From Bradymonas sp963697525 (GTDB lineage: Bacteria > Myxococcota_A > Bradymonadia > Bradymonadales > Bradymonadaceae), in contig OY969087.1 of NCBI GenBank assembly GCA_963697525.1, forward strand, positions 3,534,001 through 3,598,000: a DNA stretch of 64,000 nt, given 5' to 3'. A program made the position numbers and the translations under genes. The notes beneath the pieces were generated by a model. It saw only the letters and a program-made list of their open reading frames with translations. It was not told where the DNA came from and searched no databases. Position 1 is the stretch's first letter, and each line of letters starts with the position of its first letter. Shown here piece after piece: positions 25,892 through 37,420 of the stretch.

Positions 25892-27208
25892 ATGAAGGAA
25901 ACACAGCGCATCACCATCGAACGGCTGGCCCACGGCGGCGACGGCATCGGCTATCTGGAGGATGGCCGCATCGTGTTCGTGCCGACGACGCTTCCCGGCG
26001 ACGTGGTCGACATCGAGCTGGTCCAGCTCAAAAAATCGTTCGGCAAGGGGCGCGTGCTCGAGGTGGTCGAGCCGGCCGCCGAGCGCGTGGCCTCGGAATG
26101 TCCGTATTTTCCGGCCTGCGGGGGCTGCCAGTTCTGGCATACGACCTATGAGAACGAGGCCGAGCTGAAGGGCCGGGCCGCCTGGGAGACCATCAAGCGC
26201 ATCAGCCACCTGGAGCTTCCGGAGGCGCGCATGGTCGCCGCCCCCGACGACCGGCGCTATCGCTCGCGGGTGACCTTTCACCGGGCGCCGGGCGGCGAAG
26301 GGCAGGGCTTTAAGATTGGATTTTACCGCGCCAACAGCACCGAGTTGCTCGACATCGAGGATTGCCTGATCACCGAGGGCATCCTCAACGAGACGCGCCG
26401 CGCTCTGGAGCCGGCGCTGCGCGACGTCGGCGAGTGCGACGTCATCTTGGAGACGGCCACAGACGACAGCGTGGCCGTCACCGTCATGCCCGAGCGCAAC
26501 TTCCGCACCAAGCTGCCCAAATCGCTCAAGCACTTCGTGCAGACCCTCGAGCAGAACCCGCTGGTGCGCGGGCTGCGGGTGGTCGGCGACGACGAGGACG
26601 TGGTCTTTGGCGACATCACCGTCGACGGCGAACAGGTGCTCGCCCACCCGCCGGTGGACAACGCGCACCTGCCGTCGGCGAATTTTCGCCAGAGCTATCG
26701 GCGCATGAATCGGCGCCTGGTCGACGAGGTCTGCCAGGTCATCGACGCCGCCGAGGCGACCTCAGTCGTGGAGCTGTTTTGCGGCAACGGCAATTTTGCG
26801 TTCGCGCTGCCCGAGCGCGTCGAGCGTCTGGTGGGGCTGGAGGCCAACGAGGCCGCCGTGGAGAGCGCGTGCGGGCTGGCGCGCCTGGCCGGGCGCGCCG
26901 GCTTCGAGTTTCGGGTGGCCGACCTCGCCGAGGGCTTTATGGAGGCGCTCGACGAGCCGCTGGGCGACTTCGACGTGCTCTTGCTCGACCCGCCGCGGGC
27001 GGGGGCGTCGCAGGCCTGCGAGGAGCTGGCCGGGCGCACCGATCTGGAGATGGTCGTGTACGTGTCGTGCGATCCGGCCTGCCTGGGCCGCGACCTCAAG
27101 AAGCTCGACCAGGGCGGCTGGACGGTCGACTCGCTGACGATGTTGGATATGTTCCCGCGCACCGCCCATATCGAGACGATCGCGGTGCTTCGGCCTAATC
27201 GCCCTTAG
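25892..27208 (+). CDS. rlmD: 23S rRNA (uracil-5-)-methyltransferase, RlmD-like
   Basis: A 438-residue enzyme with an N-terminal TRAM-like RNA-binding region (residues 5-60), then the iron-sulfur cysteines CPYFPACGGCQ near 69-79. A Rossmann SAM domain follows (LFCGNGNFAFAL near 298, LLLDPPRAG near 365), and YVSCDPACLGRD near 389 contains the catalytic Cys. TRAM plus FeS cluster fits RlmD better than TrmA or RlmC. It methylates a uracil C5 in rRNA. The ATG at 25892 has GAGGAG about 11 bases upstream; the longer frame begins in the leader. Confidence 0.85.
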   Translation: MKETQRITIERLAHGGDGIGYLEDGRIVFVPTTLPGDVVDIELVQLKKSFGKGRVLEVVEPAAERVASECPYFPACGGCQFWHTTYENEAELKGRAAWETIKRISHLELPEARMVAAPDDRRYRSRVTFHRAPGGEGQGFKIGFYRANSTELLDIEDCLITEGILNETRRALEPALRDVGECDVILETATDDSVAVTVMPERNFRTKLPKSLKHFVQTLEQNPLVRGLRVVGDDEDVVFGDITVDGEQVLAHPPVDNAHLPSANFRQSYRRMNRRLVDEVCQVIDAAEATSVVELFCGNGNFAFALPERVERLVGLEANEAAVESACGLARLAGRAGFEFRVADLAEGFMEALDEPLGDFDVLLLDPPRAGASQACEELAGRTDLEMVVYVSCDPACLGRDLKKLDQGGWTVDSLTMLDMFPRTAHIETIAVLRPNRP

Positions 27209-27482
27209 GCGCAGAGGCGTCGCCGGTGTCGGCGGGGGAGCCGGCGTCGGCGGCGGGAAGCTTCTTGGCCAGGGCGTCGACGCGGGTATGCGCCTGCTTT
27301 TCAGCCTTTTGGACCTTCTGGCGAAGCTCGCTTCGCTGCTTGTCGATGTTGACCTTGGGGGCGGGCGCCTTGGGCGAGTTGTCGCAGGCGCACGCCAACA
27401 TGCCCAGCGCCAGACAGGCGCCCAGCAACAGCCGGTAGAACGTGGAGGGCAGTCGAACTTCGCCCGTGGTCGCGAAGTTCAT
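27195..27482 (-). CDS. Small coiled-coil lipoprotein
   Basis: A 95-residue precursor with lipobox-like MLACAC (Cys near 31) and a Lys/Arg-rich helical segment (about 45-75) that could coil, followed by an Asp/Ala-rich tail. The 3' end overlaps the methyltransferase gene by 14 bases in a convergent way. The product is unrecognised. The start could also be further in, but the hydrophobic stretch YRLLLGACLALGMLACAC must be kept for export. Confidence 0.5.
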   Translation of the reverse strand: MNFATTGEVRLPSTFYRLLLGACLALGMLACACDNSPKAPAPKVNIDKQRSELRQKVQKAEKQAHTRVDALAKKLPAADAGSPADTGDASAPKGD

Positions 27483-27486
27483 AGGC

Positions 27487-27963
27487 TCAGGAGGCTTTGC
27501 GCTTGATGGACAGGTGCGGAATTTCGTCCTGGGCGATCAGACGGATCAAATTGACCAGCGGGTCGAGCAAGCGTCCCAGGACCGGGAACTCGTCGATATC
27601 GCCGTCCCAAAATTGCACGGCACTGTAGGTGCCGGCCGCCTGATCGGCAAAGCGCATATGGATATTGGTCTCGCCGTCGTCGCGCGTGCGACGCACCGGC
27701 GCGGCTTCCCAGAAGGGGTTGACGCGCAAAATCTCGTAGAACCTGACCAAATCGTTTTTGCTGAGCTCGACGCTGAATAGTTTATTTTCGTCGCCGCGCT
27801 TCCAGCTTAACAGTGTCCAGCCCGAACCAGCGATCTGCAACGTCGTCAAGCCGAGGGTGTCGTCGTTGCCCCCGACCTGGCAAAAGAAGTGGAGGCCGCG
27901 AGTATCCTGCGCTTCGGCGACTTCGTCGAGTCGTCTCTCCAGGATCTCTTTTGGGTCTGACAC
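27487..27963 (-). CDS. Conserved-looking hypothetical protein
   Basis: A 158-residue soluble protein without signal or membrane helix. It is alpha+beta with Trp/Phe-rich strands (GSGWTLLSWKRGDENK, YSAVQFWDGDIDEFP) and a helical end (LLDPLVNLIRLIAQ). No known domain is recognised. It starts 255 bases from the divergent glycosyltransferase gene and ends 4 bases before the small lipoprotein gene, so the two may be one operon. Confidence 0.6.
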   Translation of the reverse strand: MSDPKEILERRLDEVAEAQDTRGLHFFCQVGGNDDTLGLTTLQIAGSGWTLLSWKRGDENKLFSVELSKNDLVRFYEILRVNPFWEAAPVRRTRDDGETNIHMRFADQAAGTYSAVQFWDGDIDEFPVLGRLLDPLVNLIRLIAQDEIPHLSIKRKAS

Positions 27964-28218
27964 AGAGACATCTCCGCTGTGAGGTACTCCGAACTAGCAT
28001 CGTTTATAGTTCTGCGGTCGATTCTGCGTCAAGCGTGGTGGAATTCATTGGCAATTTCAGCCGGTTCAATCTTCCACGCGCCCGCAGGCGGTGGCGGTGG
28101 AATTCTGCCCCCGACTAGTGGTAACACTTGGCGCCATCGCACGCGGTGTGGGCGATTTGGCTCGAGGCACCGCTTATTTCTCCTGGAACCAGTAGTTTCA
28201 CATCGGAACGACTAGCCC

Positions 28219-30531
28219 ATGTCTGAGAACGACAACACTTCTAGACACACCCCCGACCAGCGCACGCCCATCACGAAATTGAAGTGGTTTGAGCCGGACA
28301 CCAAGCCCTGGTGGAAGGACCGCTGGTTGGTGCTGCTGATCGCCGCGCTCATCTTTTTGCCGCTGTTGGGCCACTTCGGCGCCTGGGACCCCTGGGAGAC
28401 GCACTACGGCGAGGTCGCGCGCAACATTTTGGAGCGCAACGACTGGATCAGTACCTGGTGGGGCAGCCACTGGAAGGACGCCAGCGGGGCCTCGGAGGGA
28501 AATTATTTCTTCTCCAAGCCCATCTTGCTGATGTGGATGATGGCCCTGGGCATGCAGATCTTCGGGTTTACGACCTGGGGGCTGCGCATCGGGGTGGCGC
28601 TGGTGAGCATCCTGGGCATCGTGGTGGTGTACTCGATGGGGGCGAGCGTCTACCGGCGGCGCACCGGCTTTTTGATGGCCGCCGTGGTGGGCACCTCGCC
28701 GCTGTGGGTGATGCTCAGCCGTCAGGCCCAGACCGATATGCCCTTCGTGGGGCTGATGATCGTGGGGATGTGTTTTTTCCTGATGGCCATGTTCGGCAAG
28801 GATCGAAACAAGCCTGCCGACCTGTTCTCATACGTGCTGTCGTTTGGATGGTCGGGGATTTTGGTCATCCCCCAGGTGATCCTTGTGCTGGTGGGCCTGT
28901 CGCGCTGGCGCGGCGGGCCCAACCCGTTCATGGAGTCGTTTACCAGCCCGCCCACCAAGGGGATCACCTTCGGGGCGGTGGCCCTGGGGGTGGGCACCGT
29001 GCTGTTGCTGGTGGGCCTGTTCAAAGGACGCGTGGAGGACGAGCGGGCGCGCAAGCTGCGCCGCTGGTTTAGCCTGGGGGCGCTGGGCGTGGTGTGGGCG
29101 CCGCTTCTGGTGCTGCTGGGAATCATCCTGGTCAACGGCACCTCGGCGGGCGCGGACTTTCGCGGCTGGTTTGTCTGGGGTCCCACGCAGGCGTCGATCT
29201 ATGCGACCTGTTTCGGCCTGGTGGTCTACCTGGCGTTTGCCCGCCCGGTGGTCGAGCGCCGGCGGGTCTTCCTGATGGCGTTTTACGTGTTTTTGGCCCT
29301 GGCCACGATGGCCAAGGGGCTGCTGGGATTCATGCTGCCGGGCGCGGTGCTGTTCTTCTACATCCTGATCACCCGCGAATGGCGCATGCTCAAGCGCGTC
29401 GACCTGCACCTGGGCATCCCGCTATTCGTGGCCGTGGGCTTTCCGTGGTACGCGGCGATGCTCATTCGCCACACCCAGGGCTTCTGGAACCGCTTCTTCG
29501 TCCACGACCACTTCAAACGGCTGGCCGGCGGGGTGCACCACCTCGATGACGGCAGCTTCGAGTATTTCATCCAGTGGCTGGGCTATGGGATGTTTCCGTG
29601 GGTGGCGTTCATCCCGGCGGCGCTGGGCCATTTCTGGTCGGGCAAGGGCCTGAAGATGGAGGATGACCGCGGCCGCGCCACGCTGATGCTGCTGCTGTGG
29701 ACGGTGCTGGGCTTTACGCTGTTCACCCTGGCGAGCACCAAGTTCCACTATTATATCTTCCCGGTGCTGCCCACCATGGGCATGCTCATCGCCCTGGCGC
29801 TCGACGACGCGCTCGACCGCGAACTTCCCCATCCCTGGCCGCTGTATTTCATCGGCATCGGAATCTTGGGCATCGTGTTGTGGGATCTGCTCAAAGATCC
29901 GCAATTGCTCAAGAATATGTTCACCTACAAGACCGACCGCAAGTGGGAGATGGCCTGGAACTCCGGGTTTCGCTGGACGATGTTCGCGGTGAGCGTGCCC
30001 GCCATCGCGGGCACCATCTTGCTGCTGGTGCGCAACCGGCTGGTGCGGCGGGCGAGCATCGCCGCCATTTTCGTGTCCGCCACGGCGTTTGCGTACTTTT
30101 GTCTGGACGACTACATGCCAGAGATTAGTAGTACGTGGAGCCAGAAAGGGATCTGGGATGCGTACTACTCCCAGTGCACCCGCGTGCCCGGCCCGCCCGG
30201 GGCGCAACGGTTCAAACGCTTTTGCAAGCAGCCGGTGATGGCCTACAAGCTGAACTGGCGCGGCGAGACGTTTTATACCCAGAACGAAGTCATCCCCATT
30301 CGCGACGATGACGACTGGGATTACTTCGTCAAGCAGGACAGCAATGAGACCTTCTACGGCATCATGGAGTGGGGGCGCTACCATGGAGGCTTCCAGCGCG
30401 CGCTGCCGGCCAAGCTCAAGGGCAAGACGTGCGTGGTGTACAACCACAACCTCAAATTCGTGCTGATGAAGGTTCCCTGCGCCAAGGACGACCCCGATCG
30501 CGTCGCCGACCACTATGTGCGCGTGCCATGA
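28219..30531 (+). CDS. GT39/PMT-like membrane glycosyltransferase (ArnT-type)
   Basis: A 770-residue polytopic protein. The first periplasmic loop GAWDPWETHYGEVARNILER (about 54-73) matches the conserved DE-type loop of ArnT/PMT enzymes (usually DEARYA), here with Glu in WETHYGEVAR. About 12 membrane helices follow, then a soluble C-terminal segment with MEWGRYHGG and KLKGKTCVVYNHN. ArnT enzymes move a sugar or aminosugar from an undecaprenyl carrier to lipid A, protein or glycan at the outer face of the inner membrane; the acceptor here is unknown. Divergent from a hypothetical gene, with no other glycan genes beside it. Confidence 0.8.
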   Translation: MSENDNTSRHTPDQRTPITKLKWFEPDTKPWWKDRWLVLLIAALIFLPLLGHFGAWDPWETHYGEVARNILERNDWISTWWGSHWKDASGASEGNYFFSKPILLMWMMALGMQIFGFTTWGLRIGVALVSILGIVVVYSMGASVYRRRTGFLMAAVVGTSPLWVMLSRQAQTDMPFVGLMIVGMCFFLMAMFGKDRNKPADLFSYVLSFGWSGILVIPQVILVLVGLSRWRGGPNPFMESFTSPPTKGITFGAVALGVGTVLLLVGLFKGRVEDERARKLRRWFSLGALGVVWAPLLVLLGIILVNGTSAGADFRGWFVWGPTQASIYATCFGLVVYLAFARPVVERRRVFLMAFYVFLALATMAKGLLGFMLPGAVLFFYILITREWRMLKRVDLHLGIPLFVAVGFPWYAAMLIRHTQGFWNRFFVHDHFKRLAGGVHHLDDGSFEYFIQWLGYGMFPWVAFIPAALGHFWSGKGLKMEDDRGRATLMLLLWTVLGFTLFTLASTKFHYYIFPVLPTMGMLIALALDDALDRELPHPWPLYFIGIGILGIVLWDLLKDPQLLKNMFTYKTDRKWEMAWNSGFRWTMFAVSVPAIAGTILLLVRNRLVRRASIAAIFVSATAFAYFCLDDYMPEISSTWSQKGIWDAYYSQCTRVPGPPGAQRFKRFCKQPVMAYKLNWRGETFYTQNEVIPIRDDDDWDYFVKQDSNETFYGIMEWGRYHGGFQRALPAKLKGKTCVVYNHNLKFVLMKVPCAKDDPDRVADHYVRVP

Positions 30532-30605
30532 TCGCGATCACCGGGGCGGCCCTTCCAATTTTGGTGCAGAATTGCTACGTTCCTGACGCCCTGAAATCGG
30601 GAAAA

Positions 30606-30634
30606 TTGACCGCCGGGTCGGCGGTTCACATATC
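30606..30634 (+). promoter_or_regulatory. Putative gltA promoter with embedded inverted repeat
   Basis: TTGACC (30606-30611) could be a -35; 17 bases on, CATATC (30629-30634) is a weak -10. Between them lies ACCGCC-GGGTC-GGCGGT (30609-30625), a perfect 6-bp inverted repeat, which a repressor could use to block the promoter. Confidence 0.35.
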
Positions 30635-30688
30635 GCGCCCACTGAGGGCATGAGTACGGTAAAATCATACTGCTAAACGGAGACCGCA

Positions 30689-31951
<1,263 letters not shown>

Positions 31952-31980
31952 TTGTGTCGCGCTGAAAGCAGGATGTGATG

Positions 31981-32012
31981 AAAAGGGCCGCCCGGTGGGG
32001 CGGCCCTTTTTT
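31981..32012. terminator. Bidirectional terminator between gltA and the Ig-like gene
   Basis: GGGCCGCCC (31985-31993) pairs with GGGCGGCCC (31998-32006) over a 4-base loop, preceded by AAAA and followed by TTTTTT, so it can stop both converging transcripts. Confidence 0.92.
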
Positions 32013-32032
32013 GGTGGTGGTGTGGTCTATGT

Positions 32033-35000
32033 TTAGGGAGCGCCGCTGACCTGGCCGTAAGTGTCCTTTCCCCAACAAGCGACGGTGGCGTCGGTCCGGA
32101 GGGCGCAGGTGTGGAACTGGCCGGCGTCGACCTGGGCAAAGCCGATGCCCGACGGGGGGCTAGACTCGCCGTCGGCGTCGTATCCCCAGCAAGCCAGGGA
32201 GCCGTCGGTCCGGAGAGCGCAGGTGTGGTAGCCGCCGGCGCTAACCTCGGCGAAGTCGGTACCCGAAGGCGCACTTGTCTCGCCGTTGCCGCCACTTCCC
32301 CAGCAAACGATGGAGCCGCCGGTCTTCAGCGCACAGGTATGATGGTCACCAGCGCTGATCTGGGCGAAGTCGGTGCCCGACGGGGGGGTTGCCTTGCCGT
32401 AGCTATCATCTCCCCAGCAAGCCAGAGAACCGTCGGTCTTGAGGGCGCAGGTGTGGTAATAGCCGGCGCTGACCTGGACGAAGTCAGTCCCCGAGGGCGG
32501 GCTGGCTTGGCCCTGGGTGTCGGAACCCCAGCAAACGATGGAGCCGTCGGTCTTCAGCGCGCAGGCATGATAGTAGCCGGCGCTGACCTGGACGAAGTCG
32601 GTGCCGGCGGGAGGGCTGGCCGAGCCGTAGTTGCCGGTCCCCCAGCAAGCCAGGGAGCCGTCAGTCTTGACGGCGCACGTAAAGCTGAAGCCGGCACTGA
32701 CCTGGACAAAGCCGGTGCCCGAAGGCGGACTGGCCTGGCCATAGAGGTCGTGGCCCCAGCAAGCCAGGGCGCCGCTGGTCGTGATGATGCAGCTTTGGTC
32801 GATACCTGCGGCAACATGGGCCTGGGGCAATACGTCCACGACAAAGTCCATGGTGGTCACAGTGGAGCCGTCGGTCGCGGCGATTTCGATGGTGGCCGCG
32901 CCGAATACGGCACCGGCGGCGATGTCGATGGTGCGATTGGCGCCGCTGCCGCCCAGGGTGATATTGCCGTTGGGAATCACCGTGGTGTTCAGCGACGAGG
33001 CGCTCACCGATACGTTGTTCAGCGGAGTGTCGACATCGCCGACGGTAAACGAGAGCGCCCCCGTAGACTCGCCGAGCAAGATGTGCTGACTGGCCACCGT
33101 CGAGATAGTGGGCGGGTCGTTGACCGCGGTGACGGAGACGTCGAATTGCGTCTGGGCGGTGAGGGTACCGTCGCTGACGGTTAGCGTGATGGTGGCTGCG
33201 CCGTTGTGGTTCGCCGCTGGCATGAGCGAGACGGTGCGATTGGCGCCGCTGCCGCCCAGGGCGATATTGGCGTCGGGGATGAGCGTGGTGTCGCTCGAGG
33301 CGGCCGTCACGGTAAGCGTGTCGCTGGGGTCGGCATCGCCGACGGTAAAAGAGAGCGCCCCGGTGGAGGTGTCCTCGGAGATGATCTGATTGGCGACGCT
33401 CGAGATGGTGGGCGGGTCGTTGACCGGGGTGACGGTAAGGTTGAATTGGGTCTGGGCGGTAGCTGCGCCGTCGCTGACCGTCAGGGTGATGGAGGCGGTG
33501 CCATATTGGTTGGCCGCCGGAGCGATGTCGACGGTGCGGTCGGTGCCGCTGCCACCCATGGTGATGGCAGCAGTGGGGACGAGGGTCGTGTTGGTCGACG
33601 AGGCCGTGACCACCAGGGTCGTGGCAGCGTTGTCGACATCGCCCACGGTAAACGAAAGCGCACCGGTGGAAGTGTCCTCGTCGATGGTCTGATCGGCCAC
33701 TGTCGAAATGGTGGGCGGATCGTTGACCGGGGTGACGGTGAGCACGAAATGCGTCTGGGCGGTGGCGGTGCCATCGCTGACGGTCAGGGTGACGGTGGTC
33801 GTGCCGTATTGGTTGGCCGCCGGCGAGATTCTGACAAAGCGGCTGGTGCCGACGTTGACGCTCACGATGAAGTTGCTGTTTGGCACCAGTGTCGTGTTGC
33901 TCGACGAGGCGGTGACGATGAGCGTGTCACCCGCGTCGGGATCGCCCACGGTAAATGAAACCGGCCCCGAGGAGGTGTCCTCGTCGATGGTAAGGTCGGC
34001 GACGCTGGAGATGGTGGGCGGGTCGTTAACCGGCGATACAGTGACGTCGAACTGCGATTGGGCAGTGGTGGTGCCGTCGCTGACGGTCAAGGTGATGGTG
34101 GCGCTGCCGTTCTGGTTGGCCGCGGGTGTGACCGAAACGGTGCGATTGGCGCCGCTGCCGCCCAGGGAGATATTGGCGTTGGGGACGAGCGTGGTATCGC
34201 TCGACGAAGCGTTGACGGTGAGCGTGTCGCCGGTGTCGACATCGCCAATCGTGAACGCGAGCGCGCCGGTCGACGTGTCCTCGTCGATGGTCTGATTGGC
34301 CACGGTCGAGATGGTGGGCGGGTCGTTAACCGGCGATACAGTGACGTCGAACTGCGATTGGGCAGTGGTGGTGCCGTCGCTGACGGCCAAGGTGATGGTG
34401 GCTGTGCCGTTCTGATTGGCCGCCGGCGCAATGTCGACGGTGCGATTGGCGCTGCTGCCTCCCAGGGTGATATTGGCGTTGGGGACGAGGGTAGGGTCGC
34501 TCGAGGAGGCGGTGACCGTCAGGGCAGTCACGGCGTTATCAACGTCGCCGATGGTAAACGCGAGGGCGCCGGTGGCGGTATCCTCGTCGATGGTCTGATT
34601 GGCCACTGTCGAAACAGTGGGCGGATCGTTGACCGGCGAGACGGACACGACAAATTGGGTCTGGGCCGAGGAAGTGCCGTCGCTGACGGTCAAGGTGATG
34701 ATGGCCGAACCGTTCTGGTCGGCCGCCGGCGTAACTTCGACGGTGCGATCGGCACCGGTGCCAGTTAGGACGACATTGGTGCTGGGAAATAGGATTGGAT
34801 TGGTCGAGGCGGACGTGACCATCAGGGACGCCGCCGGTGTGTCGACATCGGCGACGGTAAAGGGCAGCGCCCCGGTAGAGGCGTCCTCGTCGATGGTTTG
34901 AGCGCTGACTGTCGTGATCGTCGGCGCGTCGGCGACCGGGGTGACGGTGACGTCGAATTGTTGCTGGGTGGTATTCTCGCCGTCGTCCACCGTCAGGGTG

Positions 35001-35530
35001 ATGGTGGCGGTGCCATTTTGGTCGGTTGCAGGCGTGACTTCGATGGTGCGGTCGGCGCCGGTGCCGCCCAGGGTAATATAGGAATCGGGAATCAGCGTGG
35101 TATCCGAGGAGGCCGCGGTGACGACCAAATCGACGGCGTCCGTCTGGTCGTCGGCGACTGAAAAGGACAACGCGCGGGTGGACGTGTCTTCGTCAATGGT
35201 CTGGTCGGCGATCGATGAAATCGTGGGCGGTGTGTCGGTCGACGTGGTGTCGGCTGTGCCAGTGTCGGCCGTGCCAGTGTCGGCCGCTCCCGTATCGGCC
35301 GTTCCCGTATCGGCTTGGCCACCACTGTCCGGATGCATCCCAGCGTCTGCGTCACCGAGCGTGTCGGCTCCGCCATCAGCGTGCATATCGATGTCGCCGC
35401 CGCCGCCGTCTGCGTAGCCGCCGATATCGGCTTGCTGCTGAGTGTGGTTGCCGCCGGTGTTGTCGTCAGAACAACCGGCTGCCAGTGCGAACACGGCGAC
35501 CAAGAAAACCACCAGATATCGCTGTCTCAT
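32033..35530 (-). CDS. Large lipoprotein with eight Ig-like and seven RCC1-type repeats
   Basis: A 1165-residue precursor with lipobox ALAAGC (Cys20). An Asp/Ala/Thr-rich linker (ADTGT repeats) ends near residue 103. Eight tandem domains of about 100 residues follow (each with PPTIS..A.QTIDED near its start and DGT..AQ..F.V.V.PVND near its end), of the cadherin-like/VCBS/tandem-95 type. About 270 C-terminal residues are seven RCC1/BLIP-II-type repeats of about 38 residues (VSAGYYHTCALKTDGSLACWG). It is probably a long surface stalk carrying a beta-propeller. No sorting or secretion signal beyond the lipobox is seen. Confidence 0.88.
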   Translation of the reverse strand: MRQRYLVVFLVAVFALAAGCSDDNTGGNHTQQQADIGGYADGGGGDIDMHADGGADTLGDADAGMHPDSGGQADTGTADTGAADTGTADTGTADTTSTDTPPTISSIADQTIDEDTSTRALSFSVADDQTDAVDLVVTAASSDTTLIPDSYITLGGTGADRTIEVTPATDQNGTATITLTVDDGENTTQQQFDVTVTPVADAPTITTVSAQTIDEDASTGALPFTVADVDTPAASLMVTSASTNPILFPSTNVVLTGTGADRTVEVTPAADQNGSAIITLTVSDGTSSAQTQFVVSVSPVNDPPTVSTVANQTIDEDTATGALAFTIGDVDNAVTALTVTASSSDPTLVPNANITLGGSSANRTVDIAPAANQNGTATITLAVSDGTTTAQSQFDVTVSPVNDPPTISTVANQTIDEDTSTGALAFTIGDVDTGDTLTVNASSSDTTLVPNANISLGGSGANRTVSVTPAANQNGSATITLTVSDGTTTAQSQFDVTVSPVNDPPTISSVADLTIDEDTSSGPVSFTVGDPDAGDTLIVTASSSNTTLVPNSNFIVSVNVGTSRFVRISPAANQYGTTTVTLTVSDGTATAQTHFVLTVTPVNDPPTISTVADQTIDEDTSTGALSFTVGDVDNAATTLVVTASSTNTTLVPTAAITMGGSGTDRTVDIAPAANQYGTASITLTVSDGAATAQTQFNLTVTPVNDPPTISSVANQIISEDTSTGALSFTVGDADPSDTLTVTAASSDTTLIPDANIALGGSGANRTVSLMPAANHNGAATITLTVSDGTLTAQTQFDVSVTAVNDPPTISTVASQHILLGESTGALSFTVGDVDTPLNNVSVSASSLNTTVIPNGNITLGGSGANRTIDIAAGAVFGAATIEIAATDGSTVTTMDFVVDVLPQAHVAAGIDQSCIITTSGALACWGHDLYGQASPPSGTGFVQVSAGFSFTCAVKTDGSLACWGTGNYGSASPPAGTDFVQVSAGYYHACALKTDGSIVCWGSDTQGQASPPSGTDFVQVSAGYYHTCALKTDGSLACWGDDSYGKATPPSGTDFAQISAGDHHTCALKTGGSIVCWGSGGNGETSAPSGTDFAEVSAGGYHTCALRTDGSLACWGYDADGESSPPSGIGFAQVDAGQFHTCALRTDATVACWGKDTYGQVSGAP

Positions 35531-35624
35531 TGAAGTTCGCTCGCAGATGTGTACGTCGGGGAAGAGACGAAGCTACCGAGTGTCCCGCCGCGGAGCAAGA
35601 TGTGACGAGCGAAAAATTTCGGAC

Positions 35625-35653
35625 ATTATCAGCCGCCCCACGAGGTCTGTCGG
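35625..35653 (-). promoter_or_regulatory. Putative promoter of the Ig-like lipoprotein gene
   Basis: On the minus strand CCGACA (35653-35648) and GATAAT (35630-35625) lie 17 bases apart, with the -10 box about 95 bases upstream of the start codon. Confidence 0.4.
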
Positions 35654-35669
35654 CCACCCCAAGAACGAA

Positions 35670-35702
35670 GAAAGCCCCCGCGTGCGTCACGCGCGCGGGG
35701 GC
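35670..35702 (-). terminator. Terminator of the acyl-CoA carboxylase gene
   Basis: GCCCCCGCG (35674-35682) pairs with CGCGGGGGC (35694-35702). Read on the minus strand it is followed by TTTCTTCGTT, and it lies just past the stop of the carboxyltransferase gene. Confidence 0.8.
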
Positions 35703-35727
35703 TTCGCTCGACTATGCGATCACTCGA

Positions 35728-37272
<1,545 letters not shown>

Positions 37273-37290
37273 GATGTTTCCTCCGGAAGT

Positions 37291-37420
37291 GATCGAGTAA
37301 TTGAGTGATCGAGTGATCGAGTGAACTACGAGTGCGTAACTGATTAACTACGACTGCGTAACTACGACTGCGTAACTACGACTGTGCAGGACTCGATGAC
37401 TCGATGCCTCAATTGCTCAA
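37291..37420. repeat. Intergenic direct-repeat array between glgA and pccB
   Basis: The array has reiterated GAGTGATC(G) units, then three or more copies of TAACTACGACTGCG (37343-37385), then GACTCGATG repeats. Its 17-base segment GAGTGATCGAGTGAACT (37311-37327) is identical to that at 9921-9937. No ORF or hairpin explains it. Confidence 0.85.

Noticed and set aside
30529..30540. Palindrome TGATCGCGATCA at the end of the glycosyltransferase gene
   Set aside because: Short and partly made by the stop codon; no second copy near a promoter, so not treated as an operator.
32111..33184. Gly/Val-rich frame on the + strand across the Ig-like gene
   Set aside because: It is a repeat-bearing shadow of the minus-strand gene; the coherent domain pattern, lipobox and promoter are all on the minus strand.
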